From Pithys albifrons albifrons (Eukaryota > Chordata > Aves > Passeriformes > Thamnophilidae), in contig NC_092459.1 in assembly GCF_047495875.1 (NCBI RefSeq), forward strand, positions 8,994,965-9,058,964: DNA of 64,000 nucleotides, in the 5' to 3' direction. The notes below the pieces were generated by a model, which did not search any database, had not been told where the DNA came from, and saw only the letters and a program-made list of their open reading frames with translations. Position numbers and translations under genes: made by a program. Positions 11,791 through 24,800 of the stretch are shown in pieces; positions within the stretch are counted from its first letter, which is position 1, and each line of letters starts with the position of its first letter.

Positions 11791-14700
11791 ATCTCACTAA
11801 AATGTTCTAATTCAGTGTAACGATTCCTGGTTTGCCTCATTGCTTAAGATGAGGAGGGAAAAAATCAAAGAAGAGTTTGGAAGACCCAACACAGCTTTTT
11901 TTGAGCACAGACTTCTGCAGAGTTCAATTGAAGGTTAAGACTATTTTGCCATTCTGGTCTTATTCATAAGGTAGTCTTCATGTATGAGACTGGTTGCTTA
12001 CACAATCCATTGGACAAAATAGAAATATTCCCAGACCTTATCAATGTGTTTCATAGTTCTGCATAAAGGTGATTCATTTTTTGACTTTTTATGATTAGCA
12101 TCTGTTTCCACAGAAGAAGGAAATATTGTGAAAATCCCAAAGTTGTTCCTTAACCATTACAAAAAGTACTGTGAGACCTTTAACTTAACCCTGAACGACT
12201 GCCAGTTCCAGGAGATGCATCATCTGAATTTAAACTTGCATTCTTTCCCCCAAGCAATATGGAACTCTATTAGCAATACAGATAAACACTGATGCAATTG
12301 AATACAGTTCCAAATTTCAAAATAAATCATTCATTAAAAAATGTTTTTCACCAATTACAGTGTGCTGGGAACACCTCCAAGATTTGAGACTAATCCAAAG
12401 TTTACCAAAATCAAAGATTGTTGGTCATTCAAGACAGCAGCATTAAACATTAGACTTCAATAAATATGCATAAAAGTGTATTTAAATAAATTGCAATTAG
12501 ATTTAAAAGTTAAATTTTATAAAGATACTCTGAGAAAATTCTCTTGGTTCTATATTGCTTCATTTTGACTGCTCAGAATACATGGAATTACTTGAACAGA
12601 TGGAACAAATTTGTTTATTTGTTGGTGATTACAGACTATTTTCACTTGCTATGTCTGTTGCTATGAAGTCTAATTAGTACTGGTGTATATTTTTGCATGA
12701 AAGAAAATTTCCTACCTTCTTACAGCACCAAAGACTTACTCACTAGGTAAGTAAATGATATAGCAAAATCTACAAGACTTTACATGAATAAAGACAGGAT
12801 TCCAGATCAGTGAAATTGTGAGTATAAATCCAGAGAATATCGAAAGTGACAAAAAAAGAAACCTTTCTGAAGAGGAGGATTGAAACTGAAGATATGCTAA
12901 AAATACAAAAAGATTGTGTGTGTGTGTGTCCCATCTGCATGATAGGAGCTACTTTATGTGTCCATTACTTTAAGGGATATAGATGTGGAATAGCATCTTC
13001 AAATACAGACAAAGAGAGAATGAGAAGGAAGAGTAAAATGTATTTGTCTCTATTTGAAATAGAACTAGATCGCAACTGTATTTTCAATTTAAGAACAAGT
13101 AATTATTTCTTTTTTTTTATTGCAGTCATCAGCTAACCATATATAGCTACATATAGACAAAGAGAGGGTTTTATGGGGGCAGCAATTATTAATGGACATC
13201 ACTGAATGATAAATGAAGAGCTAGCTCAGAACTGGTATTCATTGCACACAGATGTCTGGACCATGGGCAGATGTCTTAAATCGTCTACACAAAGCGCTTT
13301 TGTGCTATCACAGTAATCTAAATTGCTTTGCATTTGGTTCCAGATATTTCCACACACTGCTCTCCACCACACATAAATTCCTATTCTCAAATCCTAATTA
13401 GACTTCAAGGGCCAAATTACCTCCTGGTGTAATTCTTTTACTTAATTTGACTCAGTTTTACTGATACAGACAAACTTTGAGATTGGTATTCTTCATTATA
13501 GGAGATCTCCTACATACCTCCATAGGTTATGATCCTGGTTCTAGGGAGGGCATCCACTGCTCCTGAAGCCCCATGAAGAGGGAGATGAAAACATGAGCAG
13601 GAATAAGGTGGGGTGGTGACATGGCTTCATGCGTGCTGTGTGTGCAAACCACAATGTGCTTCACAAGACAATATGGTCGTGCTCAATACTGTTGGGGAAA
13701 GACTTGCTTCAAATGTCCTGCCATACCGTGTTCAGAGAAAATTGTACTACCAGAGCCTGCCTCCTACAGCTTTAGCTCAGGAACTCAATCCTTTTGAATG
13801 TGCAGATCCCTGGTTTAATCTGTGAATTGTCAGCTGTCAATCATCATACCCACTGCCCTTGACTCCAGGGTTGCTCAGTGAAAACCACCCATAACTCTGA
13901 CACGGGCAGTTTCCTGACTCTCTGGGGATCTCAGATCTACTGCACTCCCACTGGAGTACAGCTGGACTGTACTTACTGCAAATCAAGTCAGTGATAATTT
14001 AGGAAATCATTTATATCCCCTGAGGAGGCATATGTTGTAGCAGAGACAGCCCAGCACAAGTTGCTGAGTTTTAGTTAATGGCCTCATTCTATCTAATGAG
14101 CCTGCTCTCACAGATATCACTTACAGATGAACTGTGTGTTTTCTGTCTGCCCATATTTTTTTACATGGAAAATATTTGAACTAGGCTAGCACATAAACAC
14201 ACTGTCTAGGAATGGATTCATGAGAGGAGCAGGAAACACAGACACAAATGGAGGGGTACTTTGAATATCTTATTTTGCACTGCAACCCTGTGAAGAAAAT
14301 GAGTGATACATTTTCTGGTGGACATTTTATAAGGGTCACTTTATTAAGATGAGATTACAAAATCTCTCTTAGTTTTACTATTCCTATTAGCATAGAATTA
14401 TCTTTGATGTTTATTTAGCATGCATTTTTGCATGCAGTCAAAATAGCTTTCAAGATGTACTTAACAAACATATTAGATTGTAAGGACCTCCTTTTCTCCT
14501 TCTTGCTCACTGCTTGCTGTGGGAGAGCTATCAGTTACCAGATTAAAGGCTGGCATAATTAAGATATTCTGTTACCTGCACATAGTTGTTAGCACTGAAA
14601 GTGTACATCCTTTCTTCCTCTTTTTGATACGGAATAGAAGGCCAGAAGAAATTTTTTTCTGTTATATTGGACATTCTCCCCATAGAGTTTGAGTAAAGCC

Positions 14701-16147
14701 TTATAGATTTCAGTAATCTGTAGAAAGTAAAGCTGTGACAGATGATTTCATCTTCCTTTTTTTCTTAAGTCAGCCAGTAATTTAGATTTGGCTGTTATGA
14801 AACTCAGATTTATGTGCTATTGAATTGTCCAAAGTCATAATTATGGTCCAAGACATGCACTACAGACTAAAAAATAATAACCCCCCCACAATAACCCAGA
14901 AATATAAAAGTGCATAGGAATTAACCTACATTTGATTGGGAAGAAAGAAAGGAAGAAAGCAAACAAATTGTGATTGTGTGGGTAAACTAGATGGGTAATG
15001 CTTTCAGTAACAATGTGATAAGGCTGTGTTGTAGCAGGACAATTCTCCCCCCATTGCAGTGTATGGTTACTAGTTATCATGATCTTGTTTAAACTGCATG
15101 GAGGGAATAAGACACCTTCAAGATGACACTTTGCCCCACAACCTCAGCCTGCATGTGAGTATTGGGAGGTTGAAGGGCTAATGGAAACTTGGCTGGAAGC
15201 TGTCTGGGATGGAAAAACACAAGCAACCTTGACACCACGTCTCAAAAGTACCATTATGTGGGATGTATTTGTCAAGAGTGAAGGTCTCCTTCAAATGTCA
15301 TGTGGAGCTGATGCAAACTGAAGGAGACCTCAGGCACTTTCCTGGTGGTACCCAAAACCAAGTTTTGGAAAAGTGGAATAACCTCTTTGTAGTATTGTTA
15401 AAGCGCACTGCACAGTGAAATAAAGCCAAAATACAAATGGCCTCATATCCAACAATAATAAACAAGGATGTGGTATCCAGTATTTAAGCCCTGACTCCCT
15501 GATCATGGGTTTGCTTATTACTATAACCCATTATTTATATAGCATCTTTGGTGGATAGTACTTCTCAGGAAAACTCCCTATAAAGTTAAAAATTTACCAT
15601 ATAGGGAATTTCAGAAGGAAACAGCTGCAACACAAACCAGTTGGGTATAACACTTTTTCTGGAGTAAAATCCAGTATTTGGGAGAACAGCAAACTTTGAG
15701 TTTCACATTCACTGAATTTATTTTATACTCTTGAAGACGTGGGTAGTGAGGTTACCGTGACAGCAGCACAAATATAGGTCGGTTTACAAAGACCCTGTGC
15801 GATCTTTGTTAGGTTAAAGAACGAACCCCGAGCAGCAGCCGCTGCCCTCCCGGGAAGATGCCGAGAGCGGAGGGAGCAGCTGGAAGATCCTCCGGCTCCC
15901 TCTCCAGGACATCGACGTTAATTACAAATAAATCCTCCAGATCTGCGGTTCCTGCAGCCTTCCCAGTGAAGGAGGGAGCAAACCCCAAATGCCACAGGCG
16001 TAAGCCTAGGACAGAAGAATCCCGAATATGAGGTTAGTCTCGATATGAAACATGTCGTGAGCTGGCAATTCTGAGCACTTCTTAGAAGCTGCCGCCAAGC
16101 TTCTCTCTGTAAAGGTGTTTCTAATAGAGGAACAACATGTGCTGATG

Positions 16148-16395
16148 TGGAATTACAGAATCATTGAATCATTCAGGTTACAAAATACCTCTCAGATCGA
16201 GTTCAACCATTATCCCTGCACTGACAAGTTTGCCACTAAACCATACCCCTAAGTGTCACATCTATACCTCTTTTTAAATATCTCCAGGGATGGTGACTCA
16301 GCCACTTCTCTGGGCAGCCTGTTCCAATGTTTGGCACCCTTTTTGGTGAACAAGTTTTTCCTAAAATCCAATCTAAACCTCCCCTGAAGAAACTT
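16148..16395 (-). mobile_element. CR1 LINE 3' fragment
   Basis: About 250 bases match the reverse complement of the CR1 3' region. They include the tail (ATTACAGAATCATTGAATC) and the segment complementary to the CR1 coding end (AGCCACTTCTCTGGGCAGCC, TGTTCCAATGTTTGGCACCC). 5'-truncated and without an intact frame. Confidence 0.85.
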
Positions 16396-17149
16396 GTCAT
16401 ATGAAAGGTAAATATTCCTTAAATCTTGATAAAGCTACTAGAAAATACATGCATGCATAAAAAAGGAAAAAAAAAAGAGGAAATTAAAAGACTTTAGAAA
16501 ATGACAGCTGAACTGAATTATGATCAAGACAAGGAATACTGAATCCTAGCACTCTGTTACGTAAACAACATTGCAGCTATGCTGTCAATGTGGCTATAAT
16601 TATACACTGATAGTGCTCAGCACTTACAGACAATGCGAATGGACACCACACTAACCCCTTTGCTCACTCTGTGGCTTGGCCACATTCTGACCACCAGCAG
16701 TTCAGCTCAGCAGCCCCAGGAACATCATACTCCCACACATCACTCATGGGTGACTAGAGTGAATTCATGCTGCTGATGAAAAACCATGACTAATCTGGAC
16801 TCAGGGCCAAAGGTATAACTTCTCTGCCTTTGGCATGTGGCAAAGGCGAAGTCCTTTTCTCAGATCTGTTTGTGGTCAGTTTCACTTCTCTGCAGTTTTG
16901 GGGTTAATTTTCTCCAAATTTCTGCTCTAGGTGACCCACAGATCACATGATAAGATAGTTCTTCATTTAGTTTGCGACACCCATTAATCTCCAGCTATGT
17001 TGCCTTTTATTGTTAGTTTTGGCTTCTTACCCTGAAGGTCAACAGTTCCTTCCCTATCTTGTTAATCCAATTGCCTTAAAAATGCATTTTATACATTTGC
17101 CTCTGGCAGACTTCAGCTGTCCAGAGAACAGTATGCAAAATCCTCCACA

Positions 17150-18235
17150 GAGGAGACAGGGTATATTTGATTTGAGAGGCAACGTTTTCATAGCAGGGGG
17201 AATACAGGGGCAGCTTCTGTCAGAAGCTGCCAGAACCTTTGCTTACCCCATGTCCAACATAGCCAGTGCCAGCCAGCTCCAGGACAGACTCACTGCTGGT
17301 CAAGGCAGGGCCTGTGAGTGATGGTGGTAGCATCTCTGGGATAGCAGAGTTAAGAATGAGAGAAAAAAGCCCTATGAAACTGCAGCCAGGAGAGAAGAGT
17401 GAGAAGACATGCCAGCAACAACCCTGCAAAACCCAAGGTCAGTGCTGAAAGAGGGACAGAAGGTGGCCCAGGCACCAGAGCAGACATTCCTCTGCAGCCC
17501 GTCGTGCAGACCTTGGTGAGGCAGTTGTGCCCCTGTAGCCCTTGGAGGTCCATGGGGTCACAGAGGTCCACCTGCAGTCTGGAGCAGATGGGTGTCCAAA
17601 GGAGGCAGTGACCCCTAGGAAACCCACACTGGAGCAGGCTCCTGGCAGGACCCGTGACCCTGCAGGCAACCCATGCTGGAGCAGTCTGTTCTTGAAGGAC
17701 TGCATCCTGTGGAAAGATGCCTGTTGGAGCAGTTCCTGAAGAACTGCAGTCCATGAGAAGGACTCACACTGGAACAGTTTGTGCAGGACTGCATCCCATC
17801 AAAGAGACCCCACACCAAAACAGGGGAAGAGTGTGAGGAGTCCTCCCCTGAGGAAGAATGAGCAGCAGAGATATCTGATCAATCAACCACAGCCCCTGTT
17901 CCCTGTCCCCAGCTGGTAGGGAGGAGGGAGGGAAACTAAGTATGAAGTTGAGTCCAGGAAGAAGGGAGAGGTGGGGGAAACATGATTTTAAGATCTAGTT
18001 TTTATTTGTCATTATCCTGCATTGATTTGATTGGCAGTAAATTACACCAATTTCTCCAAGTTGAGCCTGTTCTGCCCATGACAGTCACTGGTGAGTGATC
18101 TTTCCTGTCCTTATCTCAACCTGTGAGCCTTTCCTTATATTTTCTCTCCATGGTCCAGCTGAGAAGGGCAGTAACAGAACAGCTTTGGTGGGGACCTGCC
18201 ATCCAGCCAGGGTGAAACCACCACATAGAATGTAC
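17150..18235 (+). mobile_element. ERV LTR-like element just upstream of ZPAX
   Basis: The sequence follows a family of avian retroviral LTRs I recognise by its serial GGAGCAG...CTGCA...TGTGACCC phrases (about 17540-17810), then GAGTGTGAGGAGTCCTCCCC, TTTTTATTTGTCATTATCCTG and a GGCATCCAGCCAGGG-like end. The right end ACCACCACA stops at 18235. The left end is uncertain (17100-17200). Short open frames on both strands inside it are chance frames and do not match retroviral proteins. No target duplication could be fixed because the left boundary is unclear. It ends about 216 bases before the predicted ZPAX TATA box and lies in the same orientation as that gene. Confidence 0.7.
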
Positions 18236-18387
18236 TGCAGTAAACTCCAAAAGAACAGGTTACCTCATGTTTCACCAGAGGAGCACCAGTTAATCCTACT
18301 GTCCACTGAGAACCTGATAGCTAGAAGTTGATAAGGATAAAGTAAAGTAGACCTAGGGACCAAAGTAGGAGCAGATTTAATTTAAAG

Positions 18388-18458
18388 CCAATCATCAGGT
18401 GATGTGAATTACAGGTTCATAATTAGGGGGGAGGTAAACAGCTGAAAAGATATAAAGG
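18388..18458 (+). promoter_or_regulatory. Predicted ZPAX core promoter (CCAAT, E-boxes, TATA box)
   Basis: A TATAAAGG box is at 18451-18458. A CAGCTG E-box lies just before it (18439-18444), with another E-box, CAGGTG, at 18396-18401 and a CCAAT box at 18388-18392. A start site about 30 bases after the TATA box would leave a leader of about 70 bases before the ATG at 18552. Zona pellucida genes are known targets of the oocyte bHLH factor FIGLA through E-boxes near the start site. FIGLA control of this gene is an inference from that precedent. Confidence 0.55.
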
Positions 18459-18551
18459 TTTTAGTTTCTATGTAATGCTGATGAAGGAGATTTTTGCTTG
18501 TGTGGGACTAGAAAGGAAAAAAAGCACAAGTAGAAGCTGAGTAATTGCATA

Positions 18552-18878
18552 ATGAAGCTGATGCTGGTACAGAGGTGAGAACTCTATGGCTGCTAAACAT
18601 AAATGGTCTTACCTAAGGTATTAAATGTATTAACTTTTCTGATTTCCTTTCCCTGCCTTTCAAATGGTGACTATGGAAATCCCTGTTTCTAATTTTGGAG
18701 TATAGAGTCATTGCTCTAAACTTAAGATTAGTTGAATTTTCAGATCAGAACTTTCTGAGAAAGGAGTTTGTTAGCAAGCTATTGTCACAGCTGAAGCTGC
18801 TGCTAATTGCTGTTTTCTTTTACAGGCTGCTACTAATAGGGATATTAATCTCTAAAATATGGACCCAAGAGAGACTAG
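18552..18878 (+). other. ZPAX exons 1-2: start codon and signal peptide
   Basis: Exon 1 (18552-18574) gives MKLMLVQ plus two bases of an Arg codon and is followed by the donor GTGAGA. Exon 2 (18826-18878), after TTTCTTTTACAG, continues LLLIGILISKIWTQERL and ends one base into the next codon. The join creates a short basic start followed by a leucine/isoleucine core, as in a secretory signal. The start was chosen because this ATG joins in phase to the conserved exons and sits about 100 bases after a TATA box. Confidence 0.75.
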
Positions 18879-21800
18879 GTAATGCTGCTATAAGCTGATT
18901 TCATATCAGTTTCCTGCCTTTTGCATAGATGATATATATGTTTATGTATGTGTTTCAGAAGTGTCTTCTGAAGCTTTAGGGGGAGCCTTACTTGCACACT
19001 TTTCTGAGAAATTCCAAGCATACAAGGATCTGTTGGTAACTACTTGTAGCCGCTCTTTAAGTTTATATGTTGCCATATTAGGCAAATGTTTCTACCTTTT
19101 CTCACTCTAGTAGTAACCTGCTTCCTGCCTCTAACAGGCTTGAAAGCTGTAGCCTGGCTTATGCTGTGGTGTTGGCTTGGGACTGGAGCTTCTCAGGCCA
19201 CGCTCTTTGCTTCTTTGTAGTCCTTTCCCACTATGAACCAGCTGGCTTAAGCACTGCTTGGACAACTGAGGCTGATGTGGCTACTCCATACCCAGACTGG
19301 CTTGTGGCTCCTCTTGTGAATAGATGGGTAGACGTGGAGAGCTTTTTGTGGTTGGTTTGTGGGGGTTTGTTGGTTGGGATTTTTTGTTTTAGGGGTTACT
19401 GGTTTTTTGGGGGGTTTGAGGTTTTTTTTCTCTTTTCAGGAGTGTGGGGGACTTACATATTCTGTTTTACTTCATCTGAAGTGTTCAGATTGAGGCAGCC
19501 AATCTAGTACCTTTTTGGCCCTGTTCCAAAGTCCTATTTCCATGACTGACTGACTGGCAGTTGCAGGTAGTATTGGCAGATGGTCAGACACAGTTACTAC
19601 AAGGTTACTGATTCTGGGGCTAGCTTTTCTCCTGGAATTATTGCCAGTATGAATACAAGGTGTAACAGCTTCTAACAAAACATGGTTGGGTATAACTGTC
19701 ACAATACTTTATAAAGCACCATGGGAAGTAGCAGATTTGTTTGCATCTTGTTTTCAATCCCCTACTTACCAGCCTTTCTATATGTTCAACACAGGACCTG
19801 TGAATTCAGAGTGCTTGGGGAATCTTCTGCGGATAACATTTAGTGCAGAATACTTTGAGGACAAATATTTATCTTTTTCTGTTGTTGGTAAGTTGATATA
19901 GAACAACTTGAAGAGGGAATTACACATGGTAAAAAGTCTAAAGTTCCCTGAGGTTCTTCTATATTAGAATTCCCTGGAATATTCTAATATCATACAGCTT
20001 AGTAGGTTAGACCTCATTGTAAATAAAGCCAAATGCTACCTTGATTTCTGTAAAACCTATCTTGTAGACTTGGTGATAATTTAGCAATGTTAAGTCTAAT
20101 CATGGCTGTCCTTGTACTCAAATTGAAATGCACATGGTTGTTTCTAGGCATATTAATGCTGGTGGATTTCCTTCCTGATAAAACTGTTTTCCAGTAACAG
20201 CATATACTGTTCTGAAAATTCATTAGTTGAAGCTGGTACTGCATTGCTAACTTTTGCACTAGTGGCTTTTCACCTTCTTGGCTTACTGCTTGGTGGAGCC
20301 ATATAAATACTTATTGAAGCTTAAGAAGAATTATCTGTGCACTCTGGCTATGGGCTTAGTAGTCCGCAAGTGATGCTTTTGAGTGAAAAACACCACAGAA
20401 GGCCCTGGAAGGGTGCAGAGAGATGGCTTTTATGCTATAAACACCTGCTCTAAGATTATATGTACAAAATACAAATTTGGTCTTGAACTAGCTCTCCATG
20501 CTAGTTAGCTGCCTAACTATGTGTAGTCCATAACATCCAGTTTTCTAGATTGTTAAACTTGTGTCAAAACCTACTTAAAATAGGTTCATTGTTCAGACAT
20601 CTTCATTCATGCACAAAGACACTCTGCATCTTGGATATGTACATCTTAAAAGCATAAAGCAATTATTTTTGGAAGAAAAGAATCCCCAAAACAGCTAAAA
20701 CACAAAACAATAAAAAGCTCAAAACTACAAAGACAGTTTTTTAGACTAAAAAAATCCAAGCTAATCTTTAGTGTCTTCATCCTGGTAGATTGTCTTCAGA
20801 AGAGACTCTTCTGGCCAGGTAGGCATCAGAGAAACAGGGGCCTGTGCCAGCCACAGGTCAGCCTCCTGATGTTGCTAGGTTGCCATCTGTCAGTCGTGAC
20901 AGCTTTGACACTGATGACCTATCTGACTGTTCAGTGCTTGCTATGGGTTTTGGCCCTTTAGGATTTAGTATCTTTCCATGTTGGTGGTTTGGGGTTTTTT
21001 TCCATATTCAGTCCTTGAGCTGCAAGTGTTACCTGTCCAAATGTGTCTGTAATTTTACCTTTCTTTCTTTCTGTAGAGTTTGTCACAGCTCTCTTTCACC
21101 CATTTGTAATTCTCTGAGCCCAGGGTACGCAGCTGGGCTGTATCAGAGCAGGTTCAGCTGAGCCCTTAGGCAAGGGCAGATTGCTCAAGGATTTTGCAGA
21201 GCAAGAGTTATACTTGTTAATACAGCTCTTCACTAATTGCCTGTAGATCAGTTTGGCATAGCCTGGGAGCTGGATGAGGCCATGGCAGCACAGTGTGGCT
21301 ATACAGTAACTTATAGCAGTTGGAGTAGCATTGAGATTCGTGCTTCTGCATTAAGCTGCCATTCTCACTTAGAGGTAAGTCAGTTATAAACATTTGGGCC
21401 ACAATGCTGTTGTTTATGACCTTTATGTGACAGATGAGCAAAAAATTAATAGACATTAATTGAGGCGTCATAATGTCTTGAACATCTATTAGCAGAAAAT
21501 TATTTAATTCTCTTCAAATTTATCCAAAAGTCTGTAAATATTCTATGGTACTGACTTTTATATGGCCTGTAGATGAACACATGAAGTATATCACATGTGC
21601 CCTTGAAGGGAAACTATTTTCTCTTGAAATAGGGGATTCTATCTGGCAGCTGTATTATACTCTGCCTTAACAATATTTATTGTCTGACACACCTTAGAGT
21701 AGAACCTCAAACTGGGGCCGTTTGTGTTGCTGGCTCCTTGCTACTATGTCATAAGACACAAAATCAGCTATAGTTTAGGTTTTGTTAATTTTTGTTTTGG

Positions 21801-24800
21801 GGTTTTGTTGTTGGGGGGGGAGGGGGGGGGGGGGGGCGGGGGCGGCGGGAGGGGAGTGTCCAATTCTGGCCCTTGCAAAAGGGCAAAGGTGCTGCCCAAA
21901 GTATTTATGTTGCTGTGTAGCTATATACTTATATGCATATATCTTATGTAGTGAATCAAGTTGAAAGTGATAATGCTTCGGTATGAAGTTGCTATTTTAT
22001 ACAGAGGGTGGTAGGTAGGTTTTGTAATTTACTTTTAGGTCACAAGGATAGGTGGTGCCTAACTAGAAAAAAAATCAGTCTAATGAGCGAATCCTTCCCT
22101 TGTCCATGTAGAAAGATGTATTCACAGTAACTATACAAATCAAAGCATCTCATACTCCTGACATGAAAAATGCTACAACTCATTTGAAAAGTGCAAGTTG
22201 CTGTTATAGTCCCTGGAGTCCTAGAGAAGTAGTATGTGAAAGGAAGTACATGGAGGTACGTACTAAAAATAAGGAAATACTGTAGGATGCTCTCTTAGAG
22301 TGTGTTTCCAATACATATTATTGGCATCTAATCAGTTTCAGGCTGTTCTACCACCAGCAGCTCACTAGTGAATGCACAGCATGCAGCTTGAGTTTAGTGA
22401 TGCACTTATATTATGGTTATATAGCCTACTTGTGAGAACTAATAGCTGGTAAAGTTGTGACATGGCATGCAAAGAAGTTAAGCTAATGGATTGAACTCAC
22501 TGGATGTTGCCTCACAAATCTTATTTGAGATAACAGAAATTTCTGAAGGAAATTTCCTTACTGAGTTTGCTGGGGAGGAATGCAGATGCAGAAATGGACT
22601 CCTCTTGGAAGAGGACTTGGGAGTCAAGAACAAACTGTGGTCTTAACTTAGAGTATAGGCAGAAAACAAACCTGAAATCAAGCAGACTGTAGATAACGCA
22701 CCATGCATGATGGCATCTCCCTCTACTGTGCTGGCTTCCCTTAAAAAGACTTGTAGGGTGTTAATGACAAGGTAACAAGTGCTATCAGCAAACACTTTAC
22801 AGATATTATTTTCCCTTCAGGTTTCTGTCAGGAGAGAGGTTCCACAGCCTATAAAAGACTTTGTTGAAGATGCACCTGATGACTGGACTTCTGTCTTTCC
22901 AGAAGTAAAACTACAGGTTTACTTACTAGTAAAAGCTAGTACTACCTCTGGCACAGCCATTCTTCTATTTTATAACTACACAGTCTTTTCAAAAAGTGTC
23001 TAAGTAGGAAGCATAAAACTTCTGTATCAAGTGGTTTTAGTACATTTTTATAGGTTAGAAATATAGACAGCTGTACACCATGTCTCTAAGGTAGAAATCA
23101 AGTCTTCCCCAGCCAAGAGAGACTGTGCAACAACAACAGTCTTTGAGACCACATGGCCAAGGCTTTTTTCTTCTTGGCCCCTGTATTGACAATGCAGCAG
23201 TGCAATTAATCTCTGCTCTTAATATGGAAAGTCTTCTGTATGAGTGAGGAGGAGATAGCTGGAGGAGTATTCCACTGTCAGTATTTAAGTAAGGCAACAG
23301 AATGGCTGGGCAGTTCAACACAATAAATCATTCAGTATAGTAAATCTGTTACTTTGAGCCAGTTTTTAAACTATTGAATTTCTCTGGGCAGGCAAAAGCA
23401 GAAGAAGCCTCAATATGGCAAATAGTATTCCATCAGCCAGAAGAAAAAAAGGCTCTGCTTGTGAGTGATGCTTTGAGTGCAGGTTATGGACTCAACACCA
23501 CAGACACCAGGGTTGTGCTGCGAATACCACACACTGCTGCACAGGTTCAGCTGCTCAAGGTTGGTGTGCTCCTTTTGGGCTAGCAAGCTGCCAGGCTGTG
23601 CAGGTCTAACCAGATCTCTTCCTACAGGATCAAGGAATCACCTTTTCTGTGGTGAGATCAAGCACACTTTACAAATATCAATGGATCATCCTGATGGTGG
23701 ATACTACTGTGGCATGTCCTGTAGGTAAGAAATGTGGTACCTTTCTACAGTGCTGAACTGTGCAGGGACAGACTTAAAATTAGAGTAATGAGCTGACAGC
23801 TTTCATATCTTGTCCCTAAGATGGTGTGGATTACAAGAACAAAACCATCACCTGGACGGTTCCAAAGTATATTCCACCTCTCTTTGCTGGAGCAACTAGC
23901 TTTAAGGATGTGCTTGTAGAAGCTGGTGTGGATCTACACAGACTCTCTGCTAAAGAAATGGCTTCCAGGAAATATGTGTTATTGAATGACTTAAATGCAA
24001 TTATGATGAAGATTCCAGTAGGTGCAGAAGGTGGCCATTATAAGGTTAGTGACTTATGTTAGGTACCAGAGAAGCACCATTCTGGGATTTTTTTGTATTG
24101 CTTGTTGGTTTTGGGTTTGCTTGTTGGGGTTTTTTGTTTAGTTGTTTTTTTCCTAAGGAGGAGTAATTCATCTTCTTCCTTTCAAATGAAGGATGGGCAT
24201 GAGGGGGAACAAAGAGGTTGTTAAAAACTGCAGAGGCCCTGACCAAAGACAGCTTTATGAACAATTTCTTTTCTTGAAAACACTGATGGACACAATCCTA
24301 TACAGAACTATTGACTTGTCTCTTTCCTCAGGTTAGCACAGAGCTTTTACCTCTTAGTCCTGATGTCATACTCCTTGGAGACAGTCCTAACTGGACTGTA
24401 AAACATGCAAGGGTTCTGTTACATTTTACACAGACCACTTAAGAGAATGGGAACAACCTGTTTGTCCAGCAGTCTGATATTGGGATGGACTGAGACTAAA
24501 AATCTAAATCTAGTTGCTTGGTGTGAACTGAGTTCTAGGCAAATGTAACAACTGAACTTCCAAGGACGTTGCAGGAGAAGCCCTTTTGCTGTGATCTACT
24601 TTCCTGCTGCTTTGAAACTGGAGAGTGGAAGGCAATTTTCCTAAGGAAATCTGAGTATTCTGAACTCACAAGGATACAAAATTCACAATTCCTGAGCAGA
24701 GAAGGGCAGTTGGTTGGAGCTGTGGCTTTAGCTGACCTTGAAATGCTCCAATATAACTTTAATGTAAAATCATGTTATAGTAAAGTGTTTATTTGAAATT

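Larger units (their letters stand above)
10863..16147. other. Intergenic, no gene recognised
   Basis: Apart from the CR1 and MIR-like scraps listed separately, this stretch shows no recognisable gene. A short (GT)n microsatellite is at about 12916-12929. A small GC-richer patch with several CpGs lies at about 15790-15960 but has no recognisable coding content. Confidence 0.55.

Noticed and set aside
17350..17754. Minus-strand open frame of 134 codons, and others nearby
   Set aside because: All lie inside the ERV LTR-like element and do not resemble gag, pol or env. Chance frames in GC-richer repeat DNA.
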